Source: Cristatella mucedo (taxonomy: Eukaryota > Bryozoa > Phylactolaemata > Cristatellidae). Taken from it: a DNA stretch of 64,000 nt. This document shows, in pieces, positions 22,851 to 64,000 of the stretch. The position numbers and the translations under genes were made by a program. Below the pieces are notes generated by a model. That model did no database searches, was not told where the DNA came from, and saw only the letters and a program-made list of their open reading frames with translations. The stretch is from positions 3,350,001-3,414,000 of the forward strand of contig WPIO01000018.1 of assembly GCA_009760855.2 (NCBI GenBank). The letters run 5' to 3'. Position 1 is the first letter of the stretch. Each line of letters starts with the position of its first letter.

Positions 22851-25254
22851 TTTTCGCCAGTTGCTGGTCTAGCCCGGGTCCACTTGAAAAGCATGCGAGT
22901 CTCCTCACAGGAGAAAAACCTTGGCTCCCTCACTGGCTACAGCGTGGCGCCTGCTTGCTCTTTGGGCCTCTTCGAGTAGAGGTTAACGGAAATAAGCTCA
23001 TGCAAATACACACGCATGCAAAGCCAGCGGTTGCAGCATCCAAATAATCTTAAGACACATCGACGTCTCTAGTCATGGACTAAGGAAGCATGGATATGAT
23101 CAAGTTTATGTATTTACCGTAAAGAGAGCTTTGAAGTTATTCATCAGAGCTGGAGAGATCTACGTTGATCTTTAATGCGAAAATGTGTCACCAAATGTGG
23201 ACTTTTGAGTTTGTCGACAGTTTTAGTACCAAAACTGAATTAGATGCGACGCTTCCAGAGAGAAGCTTCGACGATTTTCTGGGCGAGGAATTTTTTGACA
23301 AATTTCCTTGTAACAGCGATTTCCAGTAATCAATTTCAATTAACCAACCTTTAAACCAGCTCCGTCACACTGCCCTTGTGTGGCGAGATAAAAGAGCTGG
23401 AGGTTTATCTTGTAGGCTGATTTTCTAATAGAGCTTTTGAGTCTTTAAAATAAGGACGCAATATTTTGCCAACTTTTCGCATATATGCTAAAGGCGAGTC
23501 ACCCAAGTGCAGTCAAAATTAAGTCGTGACTCTTTGTAGACAGTTTAGGACATATATTTAGTAGGAATACTCCTCTTTCATCATTTAGCGTTAATATTCG
23601 CGTGTACCTACGACAACTTCGGAAACAATTGCTGATAACAAGCCTGCCCATCGCTTATCAGTAATTCAATGCACAATTAAATGTTTAATTTCAACTATGA
23701 GAATGACTAGTGGTAAACTATTTCCAGGGATATTTTGTTATTGCACTCAACGTAGCTGTAGCTCTTTTGGCTGGGCTACCAAAGTAAGCAACTATGCCAC
23801 TGCAGCTGACTATGAAAATGACTTTTAAGCACTCTAATCAATATTTGCTTCTCTTAGCTCACTTTAAAAAAGACTAATTACTATTGTTATCGTTACCATT
23901 GTCATGCTGCTTCCGCCACCTGCCTCCTGCTCCTTGCCCATTGTCAGTCCAGCACATCCTTTCTAACGAGCAGCCATTGTAAACACAGGCGATTGCTTAC
24001 TCTGACGCTGACCGTTTCATTTTGGCCTCGGAGCCCTTGTGCGTTAGCTGGTGGGGCAGGGCAGGTTGAGTGATCGCACTTAGCGCCTCGAGTCGTGAAC
24101 TCAAGGTAGTCTTCGGTGGTGAGCACGGTCTGGTGTGGAAGAGGTAGCAAGGTCATGGTTTTATGCGCTGCCTCTCTGGCAATACTTCATCAGTCCATCT
24201 CTATGACAGTCCAATCCTCAAGAACTTGACAGCTAGGAACCAAAGCCCGATGAGTGACCACGATAATGACCGTCAGAGCAAAGCTGGCTCGGCTTAGGAG
24301 TCTTTGTCTGTCTGTCAGATCTGCCTTGCTATCTTCAAATCTATCAATTCTCCTGGTCATGGACAACGCTCAGTTCCAAATCAAAGCATCAACCTGCTGC
24401 TATGCGTGTGCTTAGTCATCAGTAGCGATCGTTATTCAAGTCAGTCCTGCCCTTGAATTCAGCAAGGCTTACGCTATCGTGAAGATTTTGCAAGCGCTCT
24501 ACCGCAGCATTAGCAGCATGTACACACTGTACCTGCACCCATACAAACACGTACATTACATTCACGTTGCGGCACTTTCAGCTGGTTAGTAGCTAGAGCG
24601 ATGGCAAACGAGAACGAGCTTTGGGGACCGTACATGCTTTGGCTGAATGATGTGGGGCGTGTCTCGACCAAAGCGGCAGCCGCCCCTTCAGCCACGTCTT
24701 GACCGTAGAGCGCCCCTTGTGCTCCAGCCCGAATTGGAAGCACGGTAGCCCCTACCGAGTGCGTACCGCACTTCCCGAGAAGGGCTACACGACTTATTGA
24801 GCGATTCTGGAGGCTTGGAGGATAGATAGAGCGCTGCCTTCAACGGCGATTCGCGATCCTCGTTTCTCGTTTACTTCCAAAGCTTGAAACTCCCCCGACT
24901 GATGTCACGACATTCTTGGCTTGACGTCATTGAAAAAGAAACTAAAGTCAACATGTTCTTAAAATGCATTTGCTGCGTCAGCGTACATTATCCTTGTGTG
25001 CTCGTGCGTGCTGGTTGTTCGTGTTATCACTAACCAATTATCATGGTTACTTTCTAGCATATGTTAAGTTCACGAAAAGTGATTTGGTTCTCACAAAGTG
25101 TTATACAAGTGTCTTATTATTAATATTATCATTTTTATCAGTACACAAACAGTGGCGGGTCTTAGATCATCTATTGAAAATCATAAATCCTTGGAGAGGA
25201 TTATTGTGACTCAGATTCAGATACGATTGCCTGGAAAACCCTCGCAAAGTCACT
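22851..25254. other. Intergenic DNA with a LINE scrap
   Basis: A short LINE piece (ttttggctgggctaccaaag) sits at about 23765-23825. Otherwise no supported genes or repeats. Confidence 0.35.
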
Positions 25255-25255
25255 G

Positions 25256-25303
<48 letters not shown>
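25255..25303. repeat. (CT)n microsatellite
   Basis: About 48 bases of nearly pure CT. Confidence 0.95.
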
Positions 25304-25925
25304 AAAGCTCGGCTGAAAATCGACGGTGACGCGCACGCTGTATCGATTGAGAAGCTCAAAGTTGTCACAGAAGTCGTGGAACGTTTGGCGCCAGCGGTTC
25401 GAGAGGACTCGATGGGAATCAAGCAGAGGAGAGCAAGCAAAGAATGGAGATTATGACGTTCCGCCATCCATTTTAAGACCAAGTCGAAGAGCTAAGATTT
25501 GCGTTGCTGCAGCAGCATGAACAAGATTGATAATATACAGCATGTTTCGATTGATTGTTGATTACAAGCTGCTTCCAAACTAAGTTCAAAATAACTCGAC
25601 CAAATTTTTATAAAATAAACTCTTTAAGTTTATGCTCAACAACCTGACTGTCAATTATAGATGAGTCAATATATCTACACAACGATTGCCCAATATCGGC
25701 GAAGTGACAAAATCAGATTGGAAATTGCATTTTGGAGCAGTTAAGCTGCGTAACATTGCTAAAATTTTCAAGTGGCTCGTAGGGAAATTTATGCTCAAGA
25801 GAGGACGAGCTTCACGGTGGGGGGCTCGCTGGTGCTGGTAGGCTGAGCTGCAGTCTCCGGTAAAGTACACAATGACTGACAACTGTGTACGCATCATCGC
25901 TGTTCTAAAGCGGCTTCCTTAATCT

Positions 25926-26639
25926 TGTACCCAGGCTGGGTTCGGCTGGCTGGGACCGGACGGCTGTAATGAAGGTTAGGGTCACCGGCTAGGCCGGGGT
26001 CGGACCTACGGCATGTGCGGTGACGTGGGGTCGCCGGGGCTCTTGGGTAGGAGAAGTTGGCCAAGTAAGTCATGATGTTGGAGGCTCCCGGTCTCGCCGA
26101 GTTATGCACCTGGATTCGTGCAGGCGTGCTCCGGCGATGCTGCCACGCACGCAAGGGAACGAGTACCCGAGGCCCGAGCTGGATAGCTCGCTCGTTGTTG
26201 AGACTTGTATATTCCGCGTTCCCCGTGTAGCGCGTTCGTGACCCCCCCCCCCCGTATGTTGGCGTCTTTCGGTGGAAGCTCACAACTGTGGTAGTTGTCG
26301 ACTCGGACTAGCCAAGCAGTTACTCAGCCAGCCGGGTTTTGAACGGCGTACGCTCGAACTGTTGGATTCGGAATCGGTACAAAGACAGGACTGCGAAAGC
26401 TGGCTAACCAACAAACACGTTTGTTCGCGCTTGCTGCGTCGTCATGCGCCCCCATAGTGTACTGCGTATAGGACCTTCCCCGTAGACTTGTTTAGTTCCC
26501 GTTGTTGTTGGCGCATGCGTTATTATAAAGAGGTTTAACCTGACGACCGCTCGTCTTACCCTAGCTCAGCGGCATGGCGAGCGGCAGCGTGGCCGGAGTA
26601 TGGCGGGAATTAGCCTCTAACCCCTGGAACTCGGTTACA
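25926..26639 (+). mobile_element. Solo LTR, copy 2 (4-bp target duplication ATCT)
   Basis: Same family and orientation as 18424-19152, starting TGTACCCAGGCTGGGTTC and ending GGAACTCGGTTACA. It is flanked by ATCT at 25922-25925 and 26640-26643. The two copies differ by substitutions and small indels, including a poly-C expansion near 26244. Different target duplications show two independent insertions followed by LTR-LTR recombination. Confidence 0.85.
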
Positions 26640-26643
26640 ATCT

Positions 26644-27318
26644 TACAGTGTACCTCTGCAATCAGTTTAAACGTACCGTAAAGAGCTCGGTACACGGTTC
26701 CATGGCAGCCGGTAGTGTCAAAAAAGGCTGCCGAGTTTCGCTTTACAAGTTAAGCGAATTTAGTGTGATCTTCGACCAGTTTGTTATGAAAGTTTGACGT
26801 TAAAAGCAGCCTCTCGTAGCTGCCGGTCCATACTTAGAACAGCATACTTGACGAACCTGCCATACACTTATGTGTACTTAAAGGGTTTCTCACGAATAAC
26901 CAGGTTTGCATCCTCAACCTCGCTAAAAGATCGACTTATTTTATGGATCCTGCCTAACGCTAGCACAAAACCAGAAAATACCGCCGGTGACATGCGAAAT
27001 TTTACGATAAAATGAATTAATCTATCGGCTCACCACATAGCTAACGTAGATGAATTTCCTTATCCCAATTCTGCAGTGTGTGGGGAGCAGTACCTTAATA
27101 AAGAAAGACGACCTATGGCTAGTGAAAGCTTTCTGACATCACGGGTATGTAATGAAACATATTGACTTTTCCGAAATATTATCCACAGGGGAACACAATA
27201 GAGGCAATAATTACCGCGAAATTAGTTTAAAAAATAAATGTAGATCTTATTACAACTCTGAAGTTTAGCTGCTAGGAGCATCATAAGGTCAGAAATTACC
27301 CTTTGCTCTCTCTTTATC

Positions 27319-27375
<57 letters not shown>

Positions 27376-28959
27376 TCTGTATACATCTATAAATATATTT
27401 ACTAGTAACACGCAAACAATACACAGATCTACTCGCAAAAAGCGATGCCGAGGGCTGACTGTCCACTAACAGTTTTGGGATATTTGATTTCGAAAAACTT
27501 TCAAACTTGGAGCCTCAGCATCAAACAACGGGCAGCGGAAGCATAAGTATCCTTCCTGCCAAGGCGAGTGTAGGAGAAAAGCCTCAGGCTGCAGTCTGAA
27601 TTCTTTTACTGGTATCCTCTGACCATCTGGGTGCCACGGCAACACCCGTTGCTAAGGGGACCTCGGGCCCATTTTCTTTGGATACATTTGAGTTCTCCGA
27701 GGGCGCTATTGCAAATGTATTATTATTATTGCTATTGTTCAATAGTAAATCTAGAGGCAAAATAGAATTCCTCGAACCACCACTAGCACCCACCGATTTT
27801 AATATTCAAGTCCAAAGAGAACTTGAGAGCCACTGCGATCTTCCGGTAGCCGTCGCGGTAAGTAATCCTGACGCCAAGAAGTGAAACTTGACAACTGGCT
27901 TCGGAAGCTGTCGTCCGAATACAACTGTCCACCATCAGTCATTTAAGAAAACACCCAGACAAGGTGCACAAGACGAAGGTCAATCGGCCTTTGATTAAGA
28001 GAAGTCCCCGAGTCGCAGACGTGCATTTTAGATTCCGATGAGTTCAGTTGCGTTCACGTTAAGCTGCATCCATTTGTTTAAGGAAGTTGGCTGGCACAGG
28101 TTATACTGGTATAGCAACCGCGACAGAACTTGAGTAAAATCAATCCGACTGCTGACTCGGGACGGTTTGCTGAAATCCAGCACTGCTTGAATGCAGATTT
28201 GAATTGCAAACGGGTGCTGAGCTCACTGCGGTCGGCTACCGGAGACATCTAGCACACTCGGTATGTCTTTATCTGCCCGGCCCACATGCGAAACAAGAGG
28301 ACTGGATTGCCATTTTTGGCTGGGATTTCAAGAGCGAACCTCCTGTAAAGAAACATGCCTGAGATGTAATCGCTGCATTGCCAGTGGTTGGCAGGCTAAA
28401 CGATAAGAGAAGTTTAGCATCAACAGAGCTAACTTTTGAGGCATTGGGCAATCGATTCCTCCCAGTGATTGCCGGTAGGTCAACTGAAAGGCAAGAACAC
28501 TACCAGTTAGTCGCCGCCGGGGCACGCTGACCTAATCAACTTGCCCACTCCTACTGCCAAGGTACGATTGTGCCAAACACGGTGGCTGGTGCAACAAAGC
28601 CATAGCCATTTCTTAACCTTTAATATAAGCGAGATCACACGTATGCCACACGGAACACGTAGTCCACTAAGTCATCTTAGTAACTAGAAGGCAGCTGGTG
28701 CAACTCACAAAAAGGACACCCGGCTTAATGCAAAAATAAACCTTGAGAGCCCACTAGCACAAGCAGGCCTAAGATGAGCCTAACAATCGTATAATATGCA
28801 AGTACAAACCGATCAACACCGACAACTGGGCTGGCAGAAAAAGATTGGTCCACAAAAAATCACAACTAAGCAGTTACTTGTTTGCCAACGGTGAACATCG
28901 CAAGCCGTGTCTATCAATTCCCGTTGTTGCAGACATCCAATACCGGCCTACAGGCGGGT
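26644..28959. other. Intergenic DNA with a microsatellite and a SINE B fragment
   Basis: A (CT)n(TA)n microsatellite lies at 27319-27374. A plus-strand SINE B 3' end (gagttctccgagggcgctat followed by tattattatt) lies at about 27688-27733. No supported gene. Confidence 0.5.
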
Positions 28960-29079
28960 GCTTCGTCGTCGCTTGCCCTGCACGTGAGCCCAGGCGATCG
29001 CAGGCAAACAGCTAAGGACGGTTTCGGCTTCACACCAGTCAGCAGTCAACGGCCAAGCCGGGGTGAGCATGCAGACCCA

Positions 29080-29420
29080 AGGAACCCACAGAAGAGACCA
29101 GAACTCTGGGAGAACGAGAAGCCAGCGACGCCTACTCGTGCCAGCAAGCAAATGCCAAAGCAGGCAAGGGTGGGGAAAAATACAACTATTAAAAAAATCT
29201 ACTGGAATACGATTAGATTGCACAAAGCAGTGAATGCACAAATCCCTAGGACACGAAGTTAGTGGGTGGCCGGGCACAGCACGACACGGGCAGATGCCGG
29301 CTTTTGCACCTGTGCTCACGTGCACAAACGGCGCACTGTAAGCAGACTGGCCCTAACAATGACACCGCTATGACGACGTGCAAGCTGACTAACAGTAAAA
29401 AAAAACCAACTTTTTTCCAC
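29080..29420. repeat. Paralogous segment, copy 1 (empty MITE site)
   Basis: Clearly related to 35060-35610: shared strings include gcaagcaaatgc, ggcagatgccggcttttgca and gcagactggccctaacaatg. At the position where the second copy holds a MITE, this copy reads continuously through gcacaaacggcgcac. Confidence 0.8.
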
Positions 29421-29850
29421 GCACGCGACAGCAGGCAGAGATACAAAACGGGTGAATGCAGACGACACGGAACCGGTGCTCACGGGTGCTGTAACGATAG
29501 CCACGTGCTCGCTTAATCAAGAAAGTCATGACTGCCAGATAGAGGTACACAGCTCCGGACAGCCCCTAAAGAAGCACAGCCGGGATGGGGAAAAAAAGAG
29601 TGTGAGGTCGGATAGTGTCAGCGGGAAGCGACGAGGTCGGACAGCGACCTTCTCGCGGCTGCGCACACGGCGGCCGCGGCTGCGCACGAGCCGCCAGATC
29701 CACGCGGGGCTGCCGCCACGAACGGTAGGATTACAGGTTAGCGAGCCGACTGAAGCAGAGACAGCAGCCCGAGGAGCGGCTCCCAAACCCGCGTCGGCAG
29801 CAGCTGCGGCGGCCGCCGCCGCGAGAGCCGGAGGAAGTCGGTCGGTCCTT

Positions 29851-59189
<29,339 letters not shown>

Positions 59190-60070
59190 AAATGAAAAGA
59201 TAACAATTATAAAGTCTATTTATAACAGTTTACACAATTTTATAGATGGATTTTCCTTGACTTGATCGAAAAAATTGGTCAATGACTTCATCCAAATTAA
59301 TCTTTTCATAACGTTTCCTTTCAATGCTCAGAAGTGCTCAATTGCCAAGACGGTCTTGCCCCATTGAAGTGACCAAATATGATAAACTAAGTTTTAATTT
59401 ACTGAAATACCGTTCACAGCTGGTTACTGATGACCGCTGAAGTTTTTTTTTTAGAGAAGTTCGTAGATTCTGAAATAAATCATATCCATTCGCAACAATC
59501 TAATGTATAAGATCAATTGGAGGGGTTGGTAAATTTTCAATTCAAGTCCTAAGCAACATTTACCATCTTCAATCTCCATTATTAAATTCCATTAACGTTG
59601 ATGTCATAAAACAATCCAAAATTTTTGAGAGTCACGCAATTTATTGGTATCCGTTTCAGAGAGAAGAGTATTTATATCGAGTAGTAATCCAATTTGATGT
59701 ATACGTCCTTGTATGACGTCACAACTGACAAACAACGCTTTGGAATTTCTGGAAAATATTCGCTGTTGAAGGCCAAAAATGTGTCTAGTCATCACAGCAG
59801 CATTATCATGGCATTGCGACCGACAGTTGCCCAGGAGATGTTGATGGATTTAAGACTCTCTAGGATTACCTTTTCAAGGTTTGCTGCATCTTTGGCGTGT
59901 GCCTCAACAAAACCTAAATATGCTTCTTTGATCTCAATTTCCTTAATTTCAAAATCCACATTGACATACCTGATGACTCGGTCAAGCTGTTCTCGAAGTC
60001 ATAGATCAGGATATATCTTAATACCTGTTGTTTTTTTATTATCTGTTAATAACTTGCTTTTTAGAATTTT
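59190..60070 (-). pseudogene. DUF4371/ZMYM1-like hAT transposase relic, copy 1
   Basis: Minus-strand translation, across frameshifts, gives EQLDRVIRYVNVDFEIKEIE and AYLGFVEAHAKDAANLEK, then DNAAVMTRHIFGLQQRI. Further on come CERYFSKLKLSLSYLVTSMG, QDRLGN-stop-ALLSIERKRYE and EVIDQFF. These are the mid-domain and C-terminal dimerisation blocks of DUF4371-type hAT transposases. The region between them is deleted and stops interrupt the frame. Confidence 0.75.
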
Positions 60071-61074
60071 TGCAAGTAGGTGGTTGAATTCATTTTAATT
60101 TTGGTGACAGATAAGAAACGGATCCTGGATTTTTATGTGCATGTTGGAGATACTTTTCTAACAGTAAGTCGTATTGAGCAAATGGCTCAAACCGTTTTTA
60201 TATAATCATATCTTTCCTTTTTTTCATTTTTGGAACCTATCAGTTAACTCAAATGAAAGTCGGCAGCTTCCACTAGTTGATGTAAGCAATAGGCAGCAAA
60301 ACACTAAGCAGCTTTATAAGTTGGTGAATATAATAGCCACATCTATTCAATTCCTCTCCTTTGCATAATCGACGCTTAAACCATGTTGATGTAATTGAAC
60401 ATTCGCCTGTTACTAATGGTAGATTATTTCTTTGTTGAAAATGGCACAATCAAAGAATAATCATTTCATTAAGAAAAGCCTGTGATATTACTGACAGCTT
60501 TATTTTTGGATACCATTTTAAGTAGCCAGCATCATGGAACGTATTCAGAAACTTCTCCATCTCTCCACTCTCTACCTTCCCCGGCTATGCCAAAAAAGTT
60601 CCTTGTCTTGTTGAACCAGCACAACGACGTCGTCGTCGGTATTTTTCTCATCATAGAGGCCAACCTCTTTCTGAACTGTATTTTCTAGCATGTTTTGGTT
60701 ATGATACGGTTCATCCTTCTCTTTCCATTTTTAAAATATTTGGTTGATGTCCGTCGTCGTCTGATTTAGTCTCTAAACAGTATGCACGTTCAGCATCATT
60801 CGTCTTGAATTTTTTCAAAAAACTCGCCAATAATTTACCAGACACTAGTGCTTTTTCTTCGACTTGTCTCTTTCTTTTTCAGCCTTCTACTCAGAGGCGT
60901 TGTGAGACCTTTCGGCGCTCGGGGACAAAGCTACTAATAGCGCCCCATCTCCCTTGTCAAAGATTGCTGCAAAATAGCTCCACCACAGAAGAAATGCAAA
61001 AAACACACGCTAGCAGGCATACCGAGTCGAGAAAGTTATATTAACTTTAGTTAAGGTACAAGTTAGCTATCACA

Positions 61075-62350
61075 GCTTTAACTTAGGTGAATTTTTCGGC
61101 CTTGAATACGACAAGCTGGTCTACAGTTTGTAAGCCAACACTTTCCAGTGTTTCTTTCTCTAGGCTTAACAAGGTCAAATGAGAGAATCGGTCTTCACCC
61201 ATTGATGCTCTCAGATAAGACAGGATTATCTTACCCAGCTGGCAACTGATACACCAACGGTGAGAAGAACTTGCAAAGCAACTCTCAAATTCGGAAACAC
61301 ATCTCCATAACTGACAACGAAAGGCGTGCGTTCCAGTGGTGCCTCTAGTGCCGAGTCGTGACGCGTGGCAAGAAGCATTTTACAGTTACATATTTTGCTT
61401 CTACGGCTCTGTTCCATCAACATCTAAAAAATAGAAGCCTGCAAGATCTAGACATTGCTGGCTGAGTTTGGTCTGATCAAGCCGGAAAATCCAGTTTGTA
61501 ATTTCTTGTCGGAGGAACTCTATGCTATTCTTCATTATTCTTGAAATATCCCCCTCTGCCGAGAGACTATCATCTTGCGAGAGTTCTCCAAGCATCCGTG
61601 TCCTTCGGTAGATTCTTCGTTTAACTGCAACTCCCAACAGTTCTCATCTCCGTTTGGCATCTAGTAATGATTCTTTGCGAAGGACTTCTTGAAGTATTGA
61701 CAGCTCAATCTCAAGAGAGTGGAGTCGCAAGAGGCGTCTTTGAAGCTCATCCTTGGATCCTTCAGTCTTTTCTGAACTCGGTCCAATCTTTCTTAGGATG
61801 CTGTACCAAAATGGCAATAGAGCTAAAAGTTCAAAATAAGTTCAAAATACAATGTAGGAGACTGCTGGCTTCACTTCCTGTGTGTAAAGTTTTTCACTTG
61901 CATCCTCAGACAGCTGCTCCAATAGACCAATACTGCGTCAGTCCATCTTTTACAGCTTTCGCAGCAGCCTCCACTCTTGCACTCAACCTTGTTGCAGAGT
62001 CACCTTTTACAGTGATGGCCAAGACTATCTTCAGTTCTTCCCACATCACTGTTAAATAAATAAATACAATTCATTTATATAGCACCCCAAGAGAACTTAA
62101 TCTCTATTCAGGTGCTTCACATATGCCTCGGAACTCGAGCCCACGACCTCAGTCAGACCTTGGTCGGGGCGAGCACCTTAACCGCCAGACCAAACCAGCT
62201 CGACTGTTGATCTTAAAAAGAATGAGTAGGTGCTCTCTATTGTTCCAAAAAGGTAATGACAACCGAATCTTGACTTGCAGAATGAACTCCTGCCAGGTTC
62301 AAGCTGTGGTCATCACAGTTTACAAAAATTGTCTTGCCATTTTTGCAGCA
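61075..62350 (-). pseudogene. DUF4371/ZMYM1-like hAT transposase relic, copy 2
   Basis: In order on the minus strand: FVNCDDHSLNLAGVHSASQD, VKGDSATRLSARVEAAAKAV, a segment with LLALLPFWYSILRKI, RRIYRRTRMLGELSQDDSLS, FPNLRVALQVLLTVGVSVAS and MGEDRFSHLTLLSLEKETLE. The order is that of hAT/DUF4371 proteins. The reading frame changes repeatedly, and a SINE B copy (62058-62205) is lodged inside. Overlap in content with copy 1 shows two separate relics. Confidence 0.78.
62058..62205 (-). repeat. SINE family B with tRNA-like head, inserted in a hAT relic
   Basis: Plus strand: aatacaattcatttatatag, gagaacttaatctct, gtgcttcacatatgcc, then gaactcgagcccacgacctc and gcgagcaccttaaccgccag. The last part is the complement of a tRNA-like head with a B-box. 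The most complete B copy in the window. Confidence 0.75.
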
Positions 62351-63944
62351 CAGCCAGTAATGTAAGCATAGCCTGAGTGGTCTAATAGTGTGTCGGTGCT
62401 CGCCGAGTGCACGCTGGCTCGCCCTTGACGCGGCGTAGCAGGCCGGGCTCGCCCTTATCACAGACTCCGTGTGGCAAGCAGGATGGGGCAAGCTGACGGG
62501 AAAAGCAGTTTGAACGCAGACAGAGGGCTCAACGGCTGCGTGCGCGACGCGCTGCGAGCGTCAGCGGAATACGCGATGGTCGACACCCCCTCGGTGTTTC
62601 CGTGACGTCGCGTGCGTGCCGCCAGAGTGCCAAGCTACAGCTTTGTCCAAGTGAGTAAACTTGCTTAACCAGCCCAGCCCAGCAATAGTCAAGTCCATTG
62701 AAACGAGGACTTGCTTGAAATCAAGATTGGTATTATAACATTAAAAAAAAGTTAAAAATATATCCACACCATTTTGCCCTTGGCGCTCCCCTGGCCTTAG
62801 CGCCCGGGGCATCTTTCCCCGCCCCTGCGCGTCCCTTGCTACGCCTCAGAACGAATGACATGCGTTCCAGTGGTGTCTTTCCAGTGGAGCGTGACGTATC
62901 CGCCAGCGATAAAAAAAACACGTCGCTTGACAATCTGGGCTCAGCGCTAGCAACAAACCCGCATTAGTAAAAGCACAACGATAGCTAGTATTTGATTGCT
63001 GACACAAACAACAGACTTCCAGCCGACTCGCTAACGGGCTTACAGTAGCTCACGCTCAGCGCGCTAGACTCACCGACCGGCAGACAGTCGCACCAGGAGA
63101 GCGACTGCGGTCAGGCACAAGCCTTATATAGCTGCCTGGTCTTAAGTCACACTGTAATCACTACAGTATATAATGTGATTGATTTATTGCAGGGCTATAA
63201 GTATATGGGCCGGTAGAGTTTATGGTCATATTATTCACTGTGCTGAGCTTATGTATGTATGACCAAGCCTTGCCTATGGCCTAGCGGAGTTTTGGAGCTG
63301 CCGCTAGATTATGTGAAGGGTATATATGGGCGAGTCGCGGCCTACAGAGGGGGCAGTCCACACGCCGGCGGAGGGCAGGACGGCTGCGGTAGCGCTGCGG
63401 GCACCAGCGTCTTGGTGAATCCCCGGCGGCGTTTTGTGTGTTATCGCGTACTCTCTGACGAGGAGAACTTTAAACGACACATAATTATGCAAAATGGCGC
63501 TCAAAAGCCTCAGCTTATAGCGGCTATCTCATAAGCGTTCCGATTCAGTGGCAAAGCTCGTAGTTCTCATTGGGGGTCAGCTGTCAAGCTCATAGTTCAT
63601 AATCGCGGAGCATTACACTAATAGCATTGTATCGACCGGATGAGCTCAAGAGTGTGGGAGGGATGCGCAGATGTCCCCCCCCCATGCACACCCATTACTT
63701 CGCCTCTGCTTCTGCTCCACTTTGCCTTTTTATCAATAAGGCTGAAAAACTATTTTTCATTTTTTAACCTGAAGTAAGTAGATTCTTGTTTCAAAAAGCC
63801 TATTAAAACACACCAGTTCAATTACACTCTGAAAATATAAAATTAATTGAAAACCTTATCATTTGGCCAACAAAGTTAAGTGACTAAATCTATACTATAA
63901 AAACTATGAGGACAAAGAAATAGTTAGGGAGGCGCCGCGAATAA
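62351..63944. other. Intergenic DNA, nothing recognised
   Basis: Mixed composition. Several reading frames of 60-90 codons without recognisable similarity. Confidence 0.35.
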
Positions 63945-64000
63945 AGAATAATAATAATACATTTGCATATCGCCTTCAGGGAACTTATTCTCTGTCTAGG
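63945..64000 (-). repeat. SINE family B, cut by window end
   Basis: taataataatacatttgcat, cgccttcagggaacttattc and tctgtctagg match the 3' part of family B. Confidence 0.7.

Overview
This is a window of animal nuclear DNA. It holds parts of two conserved, intron-rich genes in a convergent (tail-to-tail) layout, separated and flanked by DNA dominated by transposable-element remains. The introns are short and GT-AG, the proteins are metazoan (HIPK kinases are an animal family), and tRNA-derived SINEs with (ATT)n tails, non-LTR retrotransposon pieces, solo LTRs, hAT-type MITEs and very long GA/GT/GACA microsatellites are abundant. All of this points to a non-vertebrate metazoan. I cannot name the phylum from sequence alone.

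Positions 1-8892 (+ strand) carry the C-terminal part of UBR5/hyd, a giant E3 ubiquitin ligase. Thirteen exons were assembled by homology and by matching intron phases. They encode the pre-HECT linker, the MLLE (PABC) domain and the complete HECT domain with its active-site cysteine. One exon carries a one-base frame disruption (CCC TAA G) between two conserved blocks. The gene begins upstream of the window.

Positions 8893-29850 contain no gene I can support. They hold CR1/L2-like LINE fragments, tRNA-SINEs, two solo LTRs of one family (each with its own 4-bp target duplication), a possible MITE with GGACATTTCC-rich termini, perfect hairpins and long simple repeats.

Positions 29851-57810 (- strand) are a homeodomain-interacting protein kinase (HIPK) gene of about 11 coding exons and about 1,200 codons, close to the length of vertebrate HIPK1/2. 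The first large exon encodes the N-terminus and most of the kinase N-lobe through the activation loop. Four further exons complete the kinase domain. The remaining exons encode a low-complexity Q/A/H/P-rich C-terminus with a recognisable SUMO-interacting motif. One intron uses a GC donor. The introns carry SINEs, LINE pieces, MITEs and microsatellites.

Positions 57811-64000 lie upstream of HIPK. They hold the presumed promoter side and two decayed antisense copies of a DUF4371/ZMYM1-like hAT transposase. UBR5 acts in ubiquitin conjugation and HIPK in nuclear phospho-signalling. Nothing here shows them working as a unit; they are simply neighbours. I found no CRISPR array, operon, viral genome or clearly new biochemical system. 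The most distinctive points are the UBR5 frame break, the GC-AG HIPK intron, a second SUMO-interaction-like motif in HIPK, and MITE insertions whose target duplications (and in one case an empty paralogous site) can be read directly.
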